DNA of 12,182 nt from Bacteroidales bacterium GP2. GTDB taxonomy: Bacteria; Bacteroidota; Bacteroidia; Bacteroidales; Muribaculaceae. Shown piece by piece: positions 1 to 6,540 of this stretch (its first letter is position 1; each line of letters begins with the position of its first letter). Under the pieces are notes generated by a model. The model was not told where the DNA came from. It saw nothing but the letters and a program-made list of their open reading frames with translations, and did not search any database. The position numbers were made by a program, and so were the translations under genes. Location of the stretch: contig DAAJ01000038.1 in NCBI GenBank assembly GCA_001701115.1, positions 16,614 through 28,795 of the forward strand, read 5' to 3'.

Positions 1-585
1 CTTGCTGCGGCGGGAGTCGGCAGGATTGGTCTTGTCGACGGTGACAAGGTTGACCTGTCAAATCTCCAGCGCCAGATAATCCACTCCACATCGCGGATAG
101 GAGTTGCAAAGACCGAAAGCGCCGCAGAAGTGCTTGCCGACCTTAATCCGGAGGTGGAGGTAATAACTGAAACAGAATTCGTAACTCCTGAAAATATTCT
201 CCCGCTCATTGACGGTTACGACTTCATTATTGACGCTACCGACAGTTTTGAGGCAAAAAGGATGATTAACGACACCTGCGTTAATGCCGCAAAACCATTG
301 AGCCACGGCGCTATATGGCGCTATTACGGACACACGATAACCGTCCTGCCCCACACTCCATGCTACAGTTGCCTGTTTGATACCGACCCGCAGGAAGCAA
401 CAGCGCGCGGACCGCTTGGAGTCACCGCCGGCATCCTCGGCACAATCCAGGCTGCGGAAGCAATAAAATACCTTGCCGGAGTTGGCACGCTGCTCACCGG
501 CACACTGCTCCGCTTCGATACCCTCACGATGGATTTCTCTAAAATCACTGTTCCCCTCAACCCCTCCTGCCACAACCGCCACTGA
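1..585 (+). CDS. ThiF/MoeB/HesA-family adenylyltransferase, 5' end outside window
   Basis: E1-like enzyme that, in this family, adenylates the C-terminal Gly of a sulfur-carrier protein (ThiS or MoaD type) for thiamine or molybdopterin synthesis in the cytosol. The window begins inside the gene, so 194 residues are visible and the Gly-rich ATP loop is missing. Visible family marks, numbered from the window edge, are LVDGD (11-15), NLQRQ (21-25) with the Arg that contacts ATP, Lys37, DATDS (78-82) with the Asp of the adenylation site, and a first zinc pair Cys121-x2-Cys124. Two features are odd. The crossover loop, which usually carries a Cys in ThiF and MoeB, appears to have Ala at about 133. 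The second zinc pair is reduced to Cys190 followed by HNRH at the very C terminus. The family is clear; I cannot decide between ThiF, MoeB and HesA without the upstream genes. Confidence 0.9.
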   Translation, partial: LAAAGVGRIGLVDGDKVDLSNLQRQIIHSTSRIGVAKTESAAEVLADLNPEVEVITETEFVTPENILPLIDGYDFIIDATDSFEAKRMINDTCVNAAKPLSHGAIWRYYGHTITVLPHTPCYSCLFDTDPQEATARGPLGVTAGILGTIQAAEAIKYLAGVGTLLTGTLLRFDTLTMDFSKITVPLNPSCHNRH

Positions 586-594
586 GGCATTTAT

Positions 595-625
595 TTTGCA
601 GCGGTTATAAAAATGGTTATCTTTG
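595..625 (+). promoter_or_regulatory. Bacteroidetes-type promoter for the 674-2246 gene pair
   Basis: A -33 box TTTG (595-598) is followed by exactly 19 bases and a -7 box TATCTTTG (618-625). This matches the Bacteroidetes primary sigma consensus TTTG/TAnnTTTG at its preferred spacing. It lies just behind the stop codon of the E1-like gene. The expected start of transcription near 632 would give a leader of about 40 bases. This is the best promoter in the window. Confidence 0.75.
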
Positions 626-673
626 CGGATATAGATGCATGAGCGGCAAAGTCGCAAATAAATAACCGGTTGT

Positions 674-1048
674 ATGAGAAAACTTGTAATCTTGGTGGTG
701 GTTGCAGTGATGTCATTGTCTGCAGCGTATGCAGACGATAGGAAAGTTGTCGTTCCTGTAACCAAGAGCACTAACTATGCTTTATACCCCTCCAGGTGGG
801 GAGAGTTCCTTAAACTTGACACCCGGACAGGCAAAATTGACAGGATTGTGCCGTCACATCCCGGCAAAAACCAGGTGCTCAACTCCAAATCTCTTGCTGA
901 TAACGCTACGCCGGGGCGCTTTGAGCTATATCCTACGGACTTCAATGACGAGTGGCTGCTTTTTGACACTGAAACAGGAGTAGTCTGGATGCTTAAACTC
1001 AATAAGAAGGATGGCGATACCCTTACCAAGATAGAGCGGGAAAATTGA
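674..1048 (+). CDS. Small secreted protein with duplicated LYP...DTxTG motif
   Basis: A 124-residue protein of unknown function. Residues 1-20 form a signal peptide (Lys near the start, hydrophobic core, end SAAYA), so it should be exported to the periplasm. The mature part holds two similar units of about 26 residues. Unit one (34-59) has ALYPS, LKLDTRTGKI and IV; unit two (82-107) has ELYPT, LLFDTETGVVW and L. The pattern of two beta strands around a DTxTG turn resembles one blade or hairpin of propeller-like and carbohydrate-associated proteins of Bacteroidales, but I cannot assign a named domain. ATG 674 is chosen because it gives the signal peptide directly. The next gene begins 19 bases after the stop and no terminator lies between, so the two are probably co-transcribed. 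Confidence 0.8.
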   Translation: MRKLVILVVVAVMSLSAAYADDRKVVVPVTKSTNYALYPSRWGEFLKLDTRTGKIDRIVPSHPGKNQVLNSKSLADNATPGRFELYPTDFNDEWLLFDTETGVVWMLKLNKKDGDTLTKIEREN

Positions 1049-1067
1049 TTGGGCGATCTGAATATCA

Positions 1068-2246
1068 ATGGCAATGGGAACAGGAAACAACAGTGTGCGG
1101 CTCGGGTCGGTAGATGCCCTCAGAGGGTTTGCCCTTCTTGCAATAGTGCTGCTTCACAATTTGGAGCATTATAATATATTCGGGGCGCCGGTAGCAGAAG
1201 GCGGTTTCATGCGTTGGCTTGATTCTGCCACGTATGATTCAATATTTTTCATGCTCGCCGGCAAGGCATACGCCACCTTCTCGTTGCTTTTCGGGTTCAG
1301 CTTTTTCATACAGATGCGCAATGCGCGGCAACGCGGATGTGATTTCCGTGCGCGGTTTGCATGGCGAATGTTGCTGCTGGTTTGTTTCTCGCAATTCCAT
1401 GCGTTGTTCTACAATGGCGATATCCTTCTGCTGTATGCTGTTTGCGGTCTGATCCTCATTCCGGCTTCGGGGTGGAAAGACAGGACGGTGCTTATTGTCG
1501 CCTCAGTGCTGATGCTCCAGCCATATGCATGGGGAAAGGTTTTGTACGGGCTTGCCAATCCTGATTATGTGGATGCAAACAATGCTTTCATGCAGTTTGC
1601 GGCAAGTGCGGAGCAAGTCGGGCGCACCGGCAATATATGGCAGATGCTTGCAAATAATATATGGAACGGTCAGCTCTACAGCAACTTCTGGCAGGTGGAG
1701 GCTGGCAGGCTGTTCCAGACTCCGGCGCTATTCCTGTTTGGCATGTGGCTTGGGCGTAAAAGCCTGTTTGTGAAATCGGCATCTTCCGTTTCTTTTTGGA
1801 AGAAAGTGCTTGTCGTTTCCCTGATTGCAGCAGTGCCGCTCTATTTCCTTTGCCGTCTTGTGCCCGCGCATATCGAAAGCATAACAGTGCTTGCCTACTA
1901 TTGCATAGCTGTGCCGATGGTTTACAATTTCGCTTTCATGTGCGTGCTGGTTTCCGCTTTCATGCTTGTATGGTTCCATGCCGGGGACGGGCGCCGCTGG
2001 CAGAGGTTCATAATGCCTTACGGGCGCATGAGCCTCACAAACTATATTTTCCAGTCGATAATGGGAGTCTTCATCTATTATCATTTCGGGTTCGGGATGT
2101 ATGACAAAATTGGCGCGTTCGGCTCAGTGCTTGTAGGCTTGGGGATATTTGCGATACAATGGGTATTCAGCTCCCTTTGGCTTCGCGCACACAAGCAGGG
2201 TCCATTGGAATACCTATGGAAGAAAGGCACCTGGATTAAGTTTTAA
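1068..2246 (+). CDS. DUF418-family multi-pass membrane protein (YeiB-like)
   Basis: A 392-residue inner-membrane protein with many hydrophobic helices. The N terminus carries the signature VDALRGFALL (15-24) followed by His30 at the end of the first helix, as seen in YeiB/DUF418 proteins and in the wider group of membrane acyltransferases with an LRG motif. The C-terminal third is the DUF418 domain, with the typical GRMSLTNYIFQS stretch and a following aromatic-rich helix. The family has been proposed to move or transfer acyl groups, but no substrate is established, so I give none. ATG 1068 is followed by a second ATG at 1074, and both are possible starts. It probably forms an operon with the preceding small secreted protein. 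Length is normal for the family. Confidence 0.9.
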   Translation: MAMGTGNNSVRLGSVDALRGFALLAIVLLHNLEHYNIFGAPVAEGGFMRWLDSATYDSIFFMLAGKAYATFSLLFGFSFFIQMRNARQRGCDFRARFAWRMLLLVCFSQFHALFYNGDILLLYAVCGLILIPASGWKDRTVLIVASVLMLQPYAWGKVLYGLANPDYVDANNAFMQFAASAEQVGRTGNIWQMLANNIWNGQLYSNFWQVEAGRLFQTPALFLFGMWLGRKSLFVKSASSVSFWKKVLVVSLIAAVPLYFLCRLVPAHIESITVLAYYCIAVPMVYNFAFMCVLVSAFMLVWFHAGDGRRWQRFIMPYGRMSLTNYIFQSIMGVFIYYHFGFGMYDKIGAFGSVLVGLGIFAIQWVFSSLWLRAHKQGPLEYLWKKGTWIKF

Positions 2247-2291
2247 TAAATCTCTTGCGCAACAAGCAGAAGCTGCAATAGATATTTTGTG

Positions 2292-2299
2292 TAAATTTG
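2292..2299 (+). promoter_or_regulatory. -7 box candidate for the DUF486 gene
   Basis: TAAATTTG fits TAnnTTTG and would start transcription near 2306, leaving a leader of about 16 bases. No convincing TTTG occurs 19-21 bases upstream, so the site is weaker than the one at 595-625. Read-through from the DUF418 gene 75 bases upstream remains possible, because no terminator hairpin is visible there. Confidence 0.45.
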
Positions 2300-2321
2300 C
2301 GGGCGAAAAAAATTTAGCAGT

Positions 2322-2693
2322 ATGTCACCCGCAATCCTTACAATAATTCTTCTTGTAGTATCCAATGTCTTTATGACATTTGCCTGGTACGGACATCTCA
2401 AACTGTCATCATCAGGAATCTCAACAAACTGGCCTTTATATGTCATTATCCTTATTTCATGGGGCATAGCGCTTTTGGAATACACTTGCCAGGTGCCTGC
2501 AAACAGGATGGGCTATGAGGGAAACGGTGGTCCCTATTCACTGATACAGCTGAAAGTCATGCAGGAGGTCATCACTCTTGTGGTGTTTGTCATCTTCAGC
2601 CTAATGATGTTCAACGACTTTTCATTGAGGTGGAACCATATCGCGGCTTTCTGCCTGCTGGTAGGAGCCGTCTATCTGGTTTTCATGAAATAA
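2322..2693 (+). CDS. DUF486 / DMT-superfamily small membrane protein
   Basis: A 123-residue protein with four predicted transmembrane helices (about 4-22, 38-55, 82-98 and 106-122). Its family marks are FAWYGHLK (20-27), SWGIALLEY (46-54), QVPANRMGY (57-65) and QLKVMQE (76-82), which together define DUF486. The family belongs to the drug/metabolite transporter superfamily, but no substrate is known; at this size it would have to work as an oligomer. It lies 75 bases behind the DUF418 gene on the same strand and ends before a symmetrical terminator shared with the convergent lipoprotein gene. Length is normal. Confidence 0.92.
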   Translation: MSPAILTIILLVVSNVFMTFAWYGHLKLSSSGISTNWPLYVIILISWGIALLEYTCQVPANRMGYEGNGGPYSLIQLKVMQEVITLVVFVIFSLMMFNDFSLRWNHIAAFCLLVGAVYLVFMK

Positions 2694-2821
2694 AAAAGTG
2701 TATGGCAAGAATGTCATAGATTATGTCTTCGAGCAATGGAATTTCTGCGGATAGCTTGTCGCCCGTATTAGATATTCCCTCCTGCCAACATCATTTCTTC
2801 GCTCTGATTTTTCATTTTTAA

Positions 2822-2861
2822 TTTTTTGCCCCACCATTGCAAAGCTTGGTGGGGCAAAAAA
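2822..2861. terminator. Bidirectional terminator between convergent genes
   Basis: A perfect 15-base inverted repeat (2822-2836 against 2847-2861) with core GCCCCACCA/TGGTGGGGC and a 10-base loop. An A/T run flanks each side, so each strand reads a GC stem followed by a run of T. It sits between the ends of the DUF486 gene (+) and the lipoprotein gene (-) and can serve both. Confidence 0.88.
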
Positions 2862-2884
2862 AATCCTGCAAAAACTAAAATTAG

Positions 2885-2907
2885 AATAATCGTAGCATAC
2901 GATTATT
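2885..2907 (-). terminator. AT-rich hairpin overlapping the lipoprotein gene stop
   Basis: A perfect 10-base inverted repeat, AATAATCGTA/TACGATTATT, with a three-base loop GCA (2895-2897). The stop codon of the minus-strand lipoprotein gene (2903-2905) lies inside one arm. On the minus strand a T-rich stretch follows, so it may act as a first, weak terminator or protect the 3' end ahead of the stronger hairpin at 2822-2861. It could also be a protein-binding palindrome. Confidence 0.45.
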
Positions 2908-4027
2908 TAAACTCATACTCAATTATAATAGGATTATCGTCATCTGTTACTCTATCCGCAATATTCTTTATTACATCGGGGCATGTAGGGGATTTAAGTA
3001 TTTCATCCTTGTGTTCAATCAAGATATCTGGATATAAGTAAGCTAAGAAATTTTTGTTGGAAATAACTCCTTTTGTGAAGAATGACATGGTTCCACGGGA
3101 AAATATATCGTCATCTATGTCTGAAATAGAGATAGAAGTGCAATTTTTATCATCGGTAAAGTAAATGAACGGTTTTTTATCTTTCATTACCCCGACACAA
3201 AATTGTTTGCCCGAAGCAGCCAATGCATCAAAAATAATAGCGTCCTGGTTATTTAACTTGTCTCCGTTCTCAAGTATATTTGCTTCATCTTCAATACTCA
3301 TGGCATGCTCTTCCGGAAGAATCTTTAATGTTCGGAATGATTTGCTATTACGGTCATACGCAAATACATCGTTAGAGTGACCTTCGTGGAAAAGAATATA
3401 ATCGCCATATTCGTAAAACGAGATGGCACGTGAGAGTCTCAGCGCCGCATTCATTGGCAATTCCTCCGCGATTGTATTTCCATCCATGTCAATCAGATGA
3501 ATAACGTGCTTGTCCCCTAAAACGAATAACATTATTTTATTGTCAACTACATGGATTCCGTCAGCATTAAGTCCTGTCTTGATTGTATTAAGGTATTTCC
3601 CATCTGATCCATAACGCTTTATGCCATCTGATGTCAATACATAAATATTGCTGTCATCAGTGGCAAAATCCAACGGATTTATATACTCTCCTTCTCCGCC
3701 TCCAATATCACCAATCTTGGTGAACGTTCCATCCGCAGAGTTATAAATTACAATGGGGACTCCGGATGACTGGATTACATAGCTGTCATCATTAAATTGG
3801 GCAATTTTCTCTATCCGCCCGATCATAAAATCTTCATAATTCCCCAAAATTTTAGCATCGCGTATGGATACAACTTCCGATAATTTACCATTCCCTACTG
3901 TTTTGGTTATTTCCGGAAACAATATATTCCCGTCTTCTTTATCGACCGATCCTTGACAGCCTGAAAGTAAGAAGTATGCAAGCGTTAGAGTAATTACCAG
4001 TACCTTATGTTTCATATTGCGTTTCAT
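2903..4027 (-). CDS. Six-bladed beta-propeller lipoprotein
   Basis: A 374-residue predicted lipoprotein. The signal peptide ends in a lipobox, LLSGC, with the lipidated Cys at residue 24, followed by QGSVDKED; acidic residues close after the Cys may favour surface display in Bacteroidetes (inference). The mature part is rich in short beta strands with NPLDFATDDSNIYVLTSDG-like blade repeats and a GGGEGEY motif that matches the GxGxGEY motif of the Bacteroidales six-bladed beta-propeller family. The role of that family is unsettled; ligand or glycan binding at the envelope is usual for propellers. I start at ATG 4027; ATG 4015 would still give a full signal peptide, and an upstream TTG (4048) adds a poor N terminus. 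Codons are markedly more AT-rich than in neighbouring genes, which suggests acquisition. No partner peptide gene is visible nearby. Confidence 0.85.
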   Translation of the reverse strand: MKRNMKHKVLVITLTLAYFLLSGCQGSVDKEDGNILFPEITKTVGNGKLSEVVSIRDAKILGNYEDFMIGRIEKIAQFNDDSYVIQSSGVPIVIYNSADGTFTKIGDIGGGEGEYINPLDFATDDSNIYVLTSDGIKRYGSDGKYLNTIKTGLNADGIHVVDNKIMLFVLGDKHVIHLIDMDGNTIAEELPMNAALRLSRAISFYEYGDYILFHEGHSNDVFAYDRNSKSFRTLKILPEEHAMSIEDEANILENGDKLNNQDAIIFDALAASGKQFCVGVMKDKKPFIYFTDDKNCTSISISDIDDDIFSRGTMSFFTKGVISNKNFLAYLYPDILIEHKDEILKSPTCPDVIKNIADRVTDDDNPIIIEYEFK

Positions 4028-4217
4028 TATAATGAATAATTCTGACAACTTTGAAATAGATGATGCAATTTCAGTATTTTAATAATGGAGTGATTGCCTT
4101 CTGCGAAATTCGGTTGGGGGATTTCGTGTTGTAAAACTAACGATTATTTATGAGTTGCAATTATCCCAGTGTAAATTTTTTTCAGTTTTTAACATATTAA
4201 GAGTGGGATTCCGGTTA
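4028..4217. other. AT-rich leader region of the lipoprotein gene, no gene seen
   Basis: Nothing coding can be supported here; the longest minus-strand start is a 15-residue ORF near 4195. A weak minus-strand promoter may be formed by ATTG (4158-4161), 18 bases and TAGTTTTA (4132-4139), with one mismatch in each box. It would give the lipoprotein mRNA a leader of roughly 100 bases. Confidence 0.3.
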
Positions 4218-4256
4218 AAAAGAAAGAGTCCGGTACAATACCGAACTCTTTCCTTT
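4218..4256 (-). terminator. Terminator of the serC-serA operon
   Basis: An 18-base stem (4218-4235 against 4239-4256) closed by a three-base loop. The two positions that mismatch on the plus strand become G-U pairs in the minus-strand RNA, and on that strand the stem runs into CTTTCTTTTTAACC. Both points show it is made for minus-strand transcription. It lies 84 bases behind the serA stop, on the far side of the IS-like relic. Confidence 0.85.
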
Positions 4257-4273
4257 ATTGGATAAGGTTTAAC

Positions 4274-4310
4274 CTGTCCAACTTCTGGGGTCAGTTCACT
4301 TGTTAGACAG
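4274..4310. mobile_element. Relic resembling an IS3-family insertion sequence end
   Basis: On the minus strand 4298-4275 reads TGAACTGACCCC, then AGAAGTTGGACA, which is the form of IS3-family (IS150-type) terminal repeats: terminal TG, a C run, then GTTGGACA. Directly beside it GTTAGACAG (4302-4310) is an inverted copy, 8 of 9 bases, of CTGTCCAAC (4274-4282), and is followed on the plus strand by CCTCTTTTT. No transposase gene is present, so this would be a decayed end or junction only. A chance terminator-like hairpin is the alternative. Confidence 0.45.
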
Positions 4311-4339
4311 CCTCTTTTTATGATACAGATTCTGCGGGT

Positions 4340-5260
4340 TTATTTGTTGACGCGGAATTTGTCGATGCCGTCTTTGAGGAATGCAACGACCTGATGTGCG
4401 GCAGCGATTCCGGCATTGATGTTTGCCTCTGAGGTCTGCGCTCCCATTTTCTTCGGTGTGAAGAACACCCGTCCTGCAAACTGCTCTGTAAGCTCAGCCG
4501 CGTTGTCCGGTTTCACGTCAGCAACATACTTGATGTCGGGGCGTGCTTCAAGCGCTTTTTTCAACCCTTCCTCATCAATTACCTCCTTGCGGGCTGTGTT
4601 GACGAGTATTCCGCCTTTCGGCAGCGAGGTGATGAGCTCATAGTCGATAGAGCCTTTGGTAGCGGGAGTGGCGGGGATGTGGATGGACACCACCTTATTG
4701 TTGGAGTAGAGCTCCTTGATGTCATGGACCGGTGTGACTCCGGCGGCTTCAATCACTTCATCGGGGCAGAAGGGGTCGAGGGCGCTGACTTCCATGCCGA
4801 ATCCTTTGGCGATGCGCGCAACATTCCTGCCAACCTGACCGAAAGCATGGATGCCGAGCGACTTGTCTTTGAGCTCCGAGCCGGAGGTTCCGTCAAACAT
4901 ATTGCGAGCAGCCATTACAGCCATTCCGAATACGAGTTCGGCAACTGCATTCGAGTTCTGTCCGGGAGTGTTTTCCACGCAAATTCCTGCTGCGGTTGCC
5001 GCCGCAAGGTCGATATTGTCATATCCCGCACCGGCGCGAACAATCACTTTTAGCTGTTTTGATGCACCGATTACTTCGGCGTCGATTTTGTCGCTGCGCA
5101 CAATGAGCGCGTCTGCATCGGCAACAGCGGCAAGTAGCTGCGCCTTGTCGGTATATTTCTCAAGCAGCTCAAGTGTGTAGCCTGCATCCTCGATTACCTT
5201 GCGGATGGATTCTACTGCAACAGCGGCAAATGGTTTTTCTGTGGCAACTAAAACTTTCAT
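4340..5260 (-). CDS. serA: D-3-phosphoglycerate dehydrogenase, short type without ACT domain
   Basis: Oxidises 3-phosphoglycerate to 3-phosphohydroxypyruvate with NAD+, the first step of serine synthesis in the cytosol. The protein has 306 residues and lacks the ACT regulatory domain of longer SerA proteins, so serine feedback through ACT is not expected. The substrate domain contains VRAGAGYDNID (74-84). The Rossmann dinucleotide site is LGIHAFGQVGR (135-145), with Ala for the first Gly. Catalytic Arg224 is in NTARKE. The usual TPHIG catalytic His is absent; the site reads TPKKMG (268-273), and the usual DVFExEP Glu site reads DVKPDN. This Lys-bearing type is known from Bacteroidetes and Entamoeba. 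I use ATG 5260, which begins MKVLVATEKP; an upstream TTG (5287) would overlap serC. It starts 10 bases behind the serC stop and is clearly in the same operon. Confidence 0.95.
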   Translation of the reverse strand: MKVLVATEKPFAAVAVESIRKVIEDAGYTLELLEKYTDKAQLLAAVADADALIVRSDKIDAEVIGASKQLKVIVRAGAGYDNIDLAAATAAGICVENTPGQNSNAVAELVFGMAVMAARNMFDGTSGSELKDKSLGIHAFGQVGRNVARIAKGFGMEVSALDPFCPDEVIEAAGVTPVHDIKELYSNNKVVSIHIPATPATKGSIDYELITSLPKGGILVNTARKEVIDEEGLKKALEARPDIKYVADVKPDNAAELTEQFAGRVFFTPKKMGAQTSEANINAGIAAAHQVVAFLKDGIDKFRVNK

Positions 5261-5270
5261 TGCGGTGGGA

Positions 5271-6341
5271 TTAGTGTTTGAGTTCAAATTCTTTCATTGC
5301 TTCGATGAGCACATTCACGCTCTCCATTGGCAGAGCATTGTAAAGCGATGCACGGAAGCCGCCTACGCTGCGATGTCCCTTGATGCCGACAATGCCTTTG
5401 GTTGTAGCGAAGTCGATGAAGTCTTTTTCAAGCTCCTTGTATTCGGGCTTCATAACGAAAGTGACGTTCATGATTGAGCGGTCCTCCGGGTCGGTTACTG
5501 TGCCGACAAACATCTTTGAGGAGTCAATGGCGTCATAAAGTTTTGCCGCCTTTGCAAGGTCCATTTTCTCAAGTTCAGCAACGCCGCCGAGCTGCTTGTA
5601 GTAGCGGAGGGTCTGGAGCGCGGAGAAAATCGGGAGCACCGGGGGAGTATTGAACATGGTGTCCTTCTTGATATGCGTGCGGTAGTCGAGCATAGTGGGG
5701 ATAGGACGCTCAACTTTGCCGAGCGCGTCCTCGCGCACGATAACGATTGTCACTCCGGCAGGAGCAAGGTTTTTCTGTGCGCCTGCATAGATGAGGTCAT
5801 ATTTCGACACATCGACGGGGCGTGAGAAGATGTCGCTTGACATATCGGCAACGAGAGGCACTGCAACATCGGGATCCTTGCGGATTTCTGTGCCGTAAAT
5901 GGTATTGTTAGTGGTGTAGTGGAAATAGTCCGCATCGGCGGGAACGATATAATCTTTGGGGATGAAAGTGAAGTTCGCATCCTTGGAAGAAGCTACAACG
6001 TCCACTTCCCCGAATATCTTAGCCTCTTTGATAGCGTTAACAGCCCATGTGCCGGTTTCAAGGTAAGCGGCTTTCTTGCGGAGCAGGTTGAAAGGCACCA
6101 TGCAGAACTGCAGGCTTGCGCCGCCGCCGAGGAAAAGCACTGAATAGCCCTGGGGCACATCAAGAAGTTCTTTGACAAGAGCGCGTGCTTCTTCAATCAC
6201 AGCCACGAACTCTTTGCTGCGGTGGGACACTTCGAGGATTGACAATCCTGTTCCTGCAAAGTCTATGATTGCGTCTGCGGTGTTCTTGATGGTGTACTCG
6301 CTGAGTATCGAAGGACCGGCATAAAAATTATGTTTCTTCAT
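5271..6341 (-). CDS. serC: Phosphoserine aminotransferase
   Basis: PLP-dependent class V-fold aminotransferase that turns 3-phosphohydroxypyruvate and glutamate into phosphoserine and 2-oxoglutarate; the same fold can serve pyridoxal phosphate synthesis. Length, 356 residues, is normal. It begins with the typical NFYAGPSIL (5-13). The phosphate-binding segment LGGGASLQF is at 71-79. Trp99 lies in TGTWA and stacks on the cofactor in this family. The PLP lysine is Lys190 in AGAQKNLAPAG (186-196). The C-terminal substrate segment GHRSVGGFRASLYN (322-335) carries the conserved Arg and His. It is the first gene of a two-gene operon with serA. The phosphatase step (serB) is not in the window. Confidence 0.97.
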   Translation of the reverse strand: MKKHNFYAGPSILSEYTIKNTADAIIDFAGTGLSILEVSHRSKEFVAVIEEARALVKELLDVPQGYSVLFLGGGASLQFCMVPFNLLRKKAAYLETGTWAVNAIKEAKIFGEVDVVASSKDANFTFIPKDYIVPADADYFHYTTNNTIYGTEIRKDPDVAVPLVADMSSDIFSRPVDVSKYDLIYAGAQKNLAPAGVTIVIVREDALGKVERPIPTMLDYRTHIKKDTMFNTPPVLPIFSALQTLRYYKQLGGVAELEKMDLAKAAKLYDAIDSSKMFVGTVTDPEDRSIMNVTFVMKPEYKELEKDFIDFATTKGIVGIKGHRSVGGFRASLYNALPMESVNVLIEAMKEFELKH

Positions 6342-6369
6342 TTAGGTTGAATTTAAGGGGTTATATCTG

Positions 6370-6377
6370 CAAAGTTA
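6370..6377 (-). promoter_or_regulatory. -7 box of the serC-serA operon
   Basis: Read on the minus strand the site is TAACTTTG, a full match to TAnnTTTG. Transcription would begin near 6363, leaving about 20 bases before the serC ATG. The -33 position (near 6397-6400) is poor, so the promoter may be weak or activated. Confidence 0.55.
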
Positions 6378-6461
6378 GCATTATTTCGCAGAGAGGTAAG
6401 GTTTAATAATAAAAAAATTGTGGATATGGCTAAAAATAGCTTAAAGTGGCGTATGCCGGTT

Positions 6462-6502
6462 AAACTTTCACGTTTCCCTTTTGTCATTATACCAGACGTC
6501 TG
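6462..6502 (+). promoter_or_regulatory. Possible ECF-type promoter and palindrome ahead of the Spy-like gene
   Basis: No TAnnTTTG box precedes the Spy-like gene. Instead AAAC (6462-6465) and GTC (6483-6485) stand 17 bases apart, the arrangement of many ECF-sigma promoters, which would fit an envelope-stress gene. Just downstream lies a perfect 10-base palindrome, CAGACGTCTG (6493-6502), which may bind a regulator. Both short patterns could occur by chance. Confidence 0.3.
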
Positions 6503-6540
6503 AAAAAACAATGAATTAATAAACAACATTATAAAACTGA

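Noticed and set aside
2699..2755. 18-codon plus-strand stretch beginning VYGKNVIDYVFEQWNF that looks protein-like
   Set aside because: Too short to separate from chance; no in-frame continuation and no family match that I recognise, so a gene remnant is not claimed.
4028..4048. Upstream TTG start for the lipoprotein
   Set aside because: It adds acidic and bulky residues ahead of a complete signal peptide; ATG 4027 or 4015 fits better.
4028..4217. Possible small NVEALA-type peptide gene paired with the propeller lipoprotein
   Set aside because: I looked on the minus strand for a short leader-bearing ORF of that kind; only a 15-codon ORF with unrelated sequence is there.
5261..5287. Upstream TTG start that would extend SerA by nine residues into serC
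   Set aside because: The added residues (MNSNTNPTA) are not part of the family, while ATG 5260 gives the standard MKVLVATEKP beginning.
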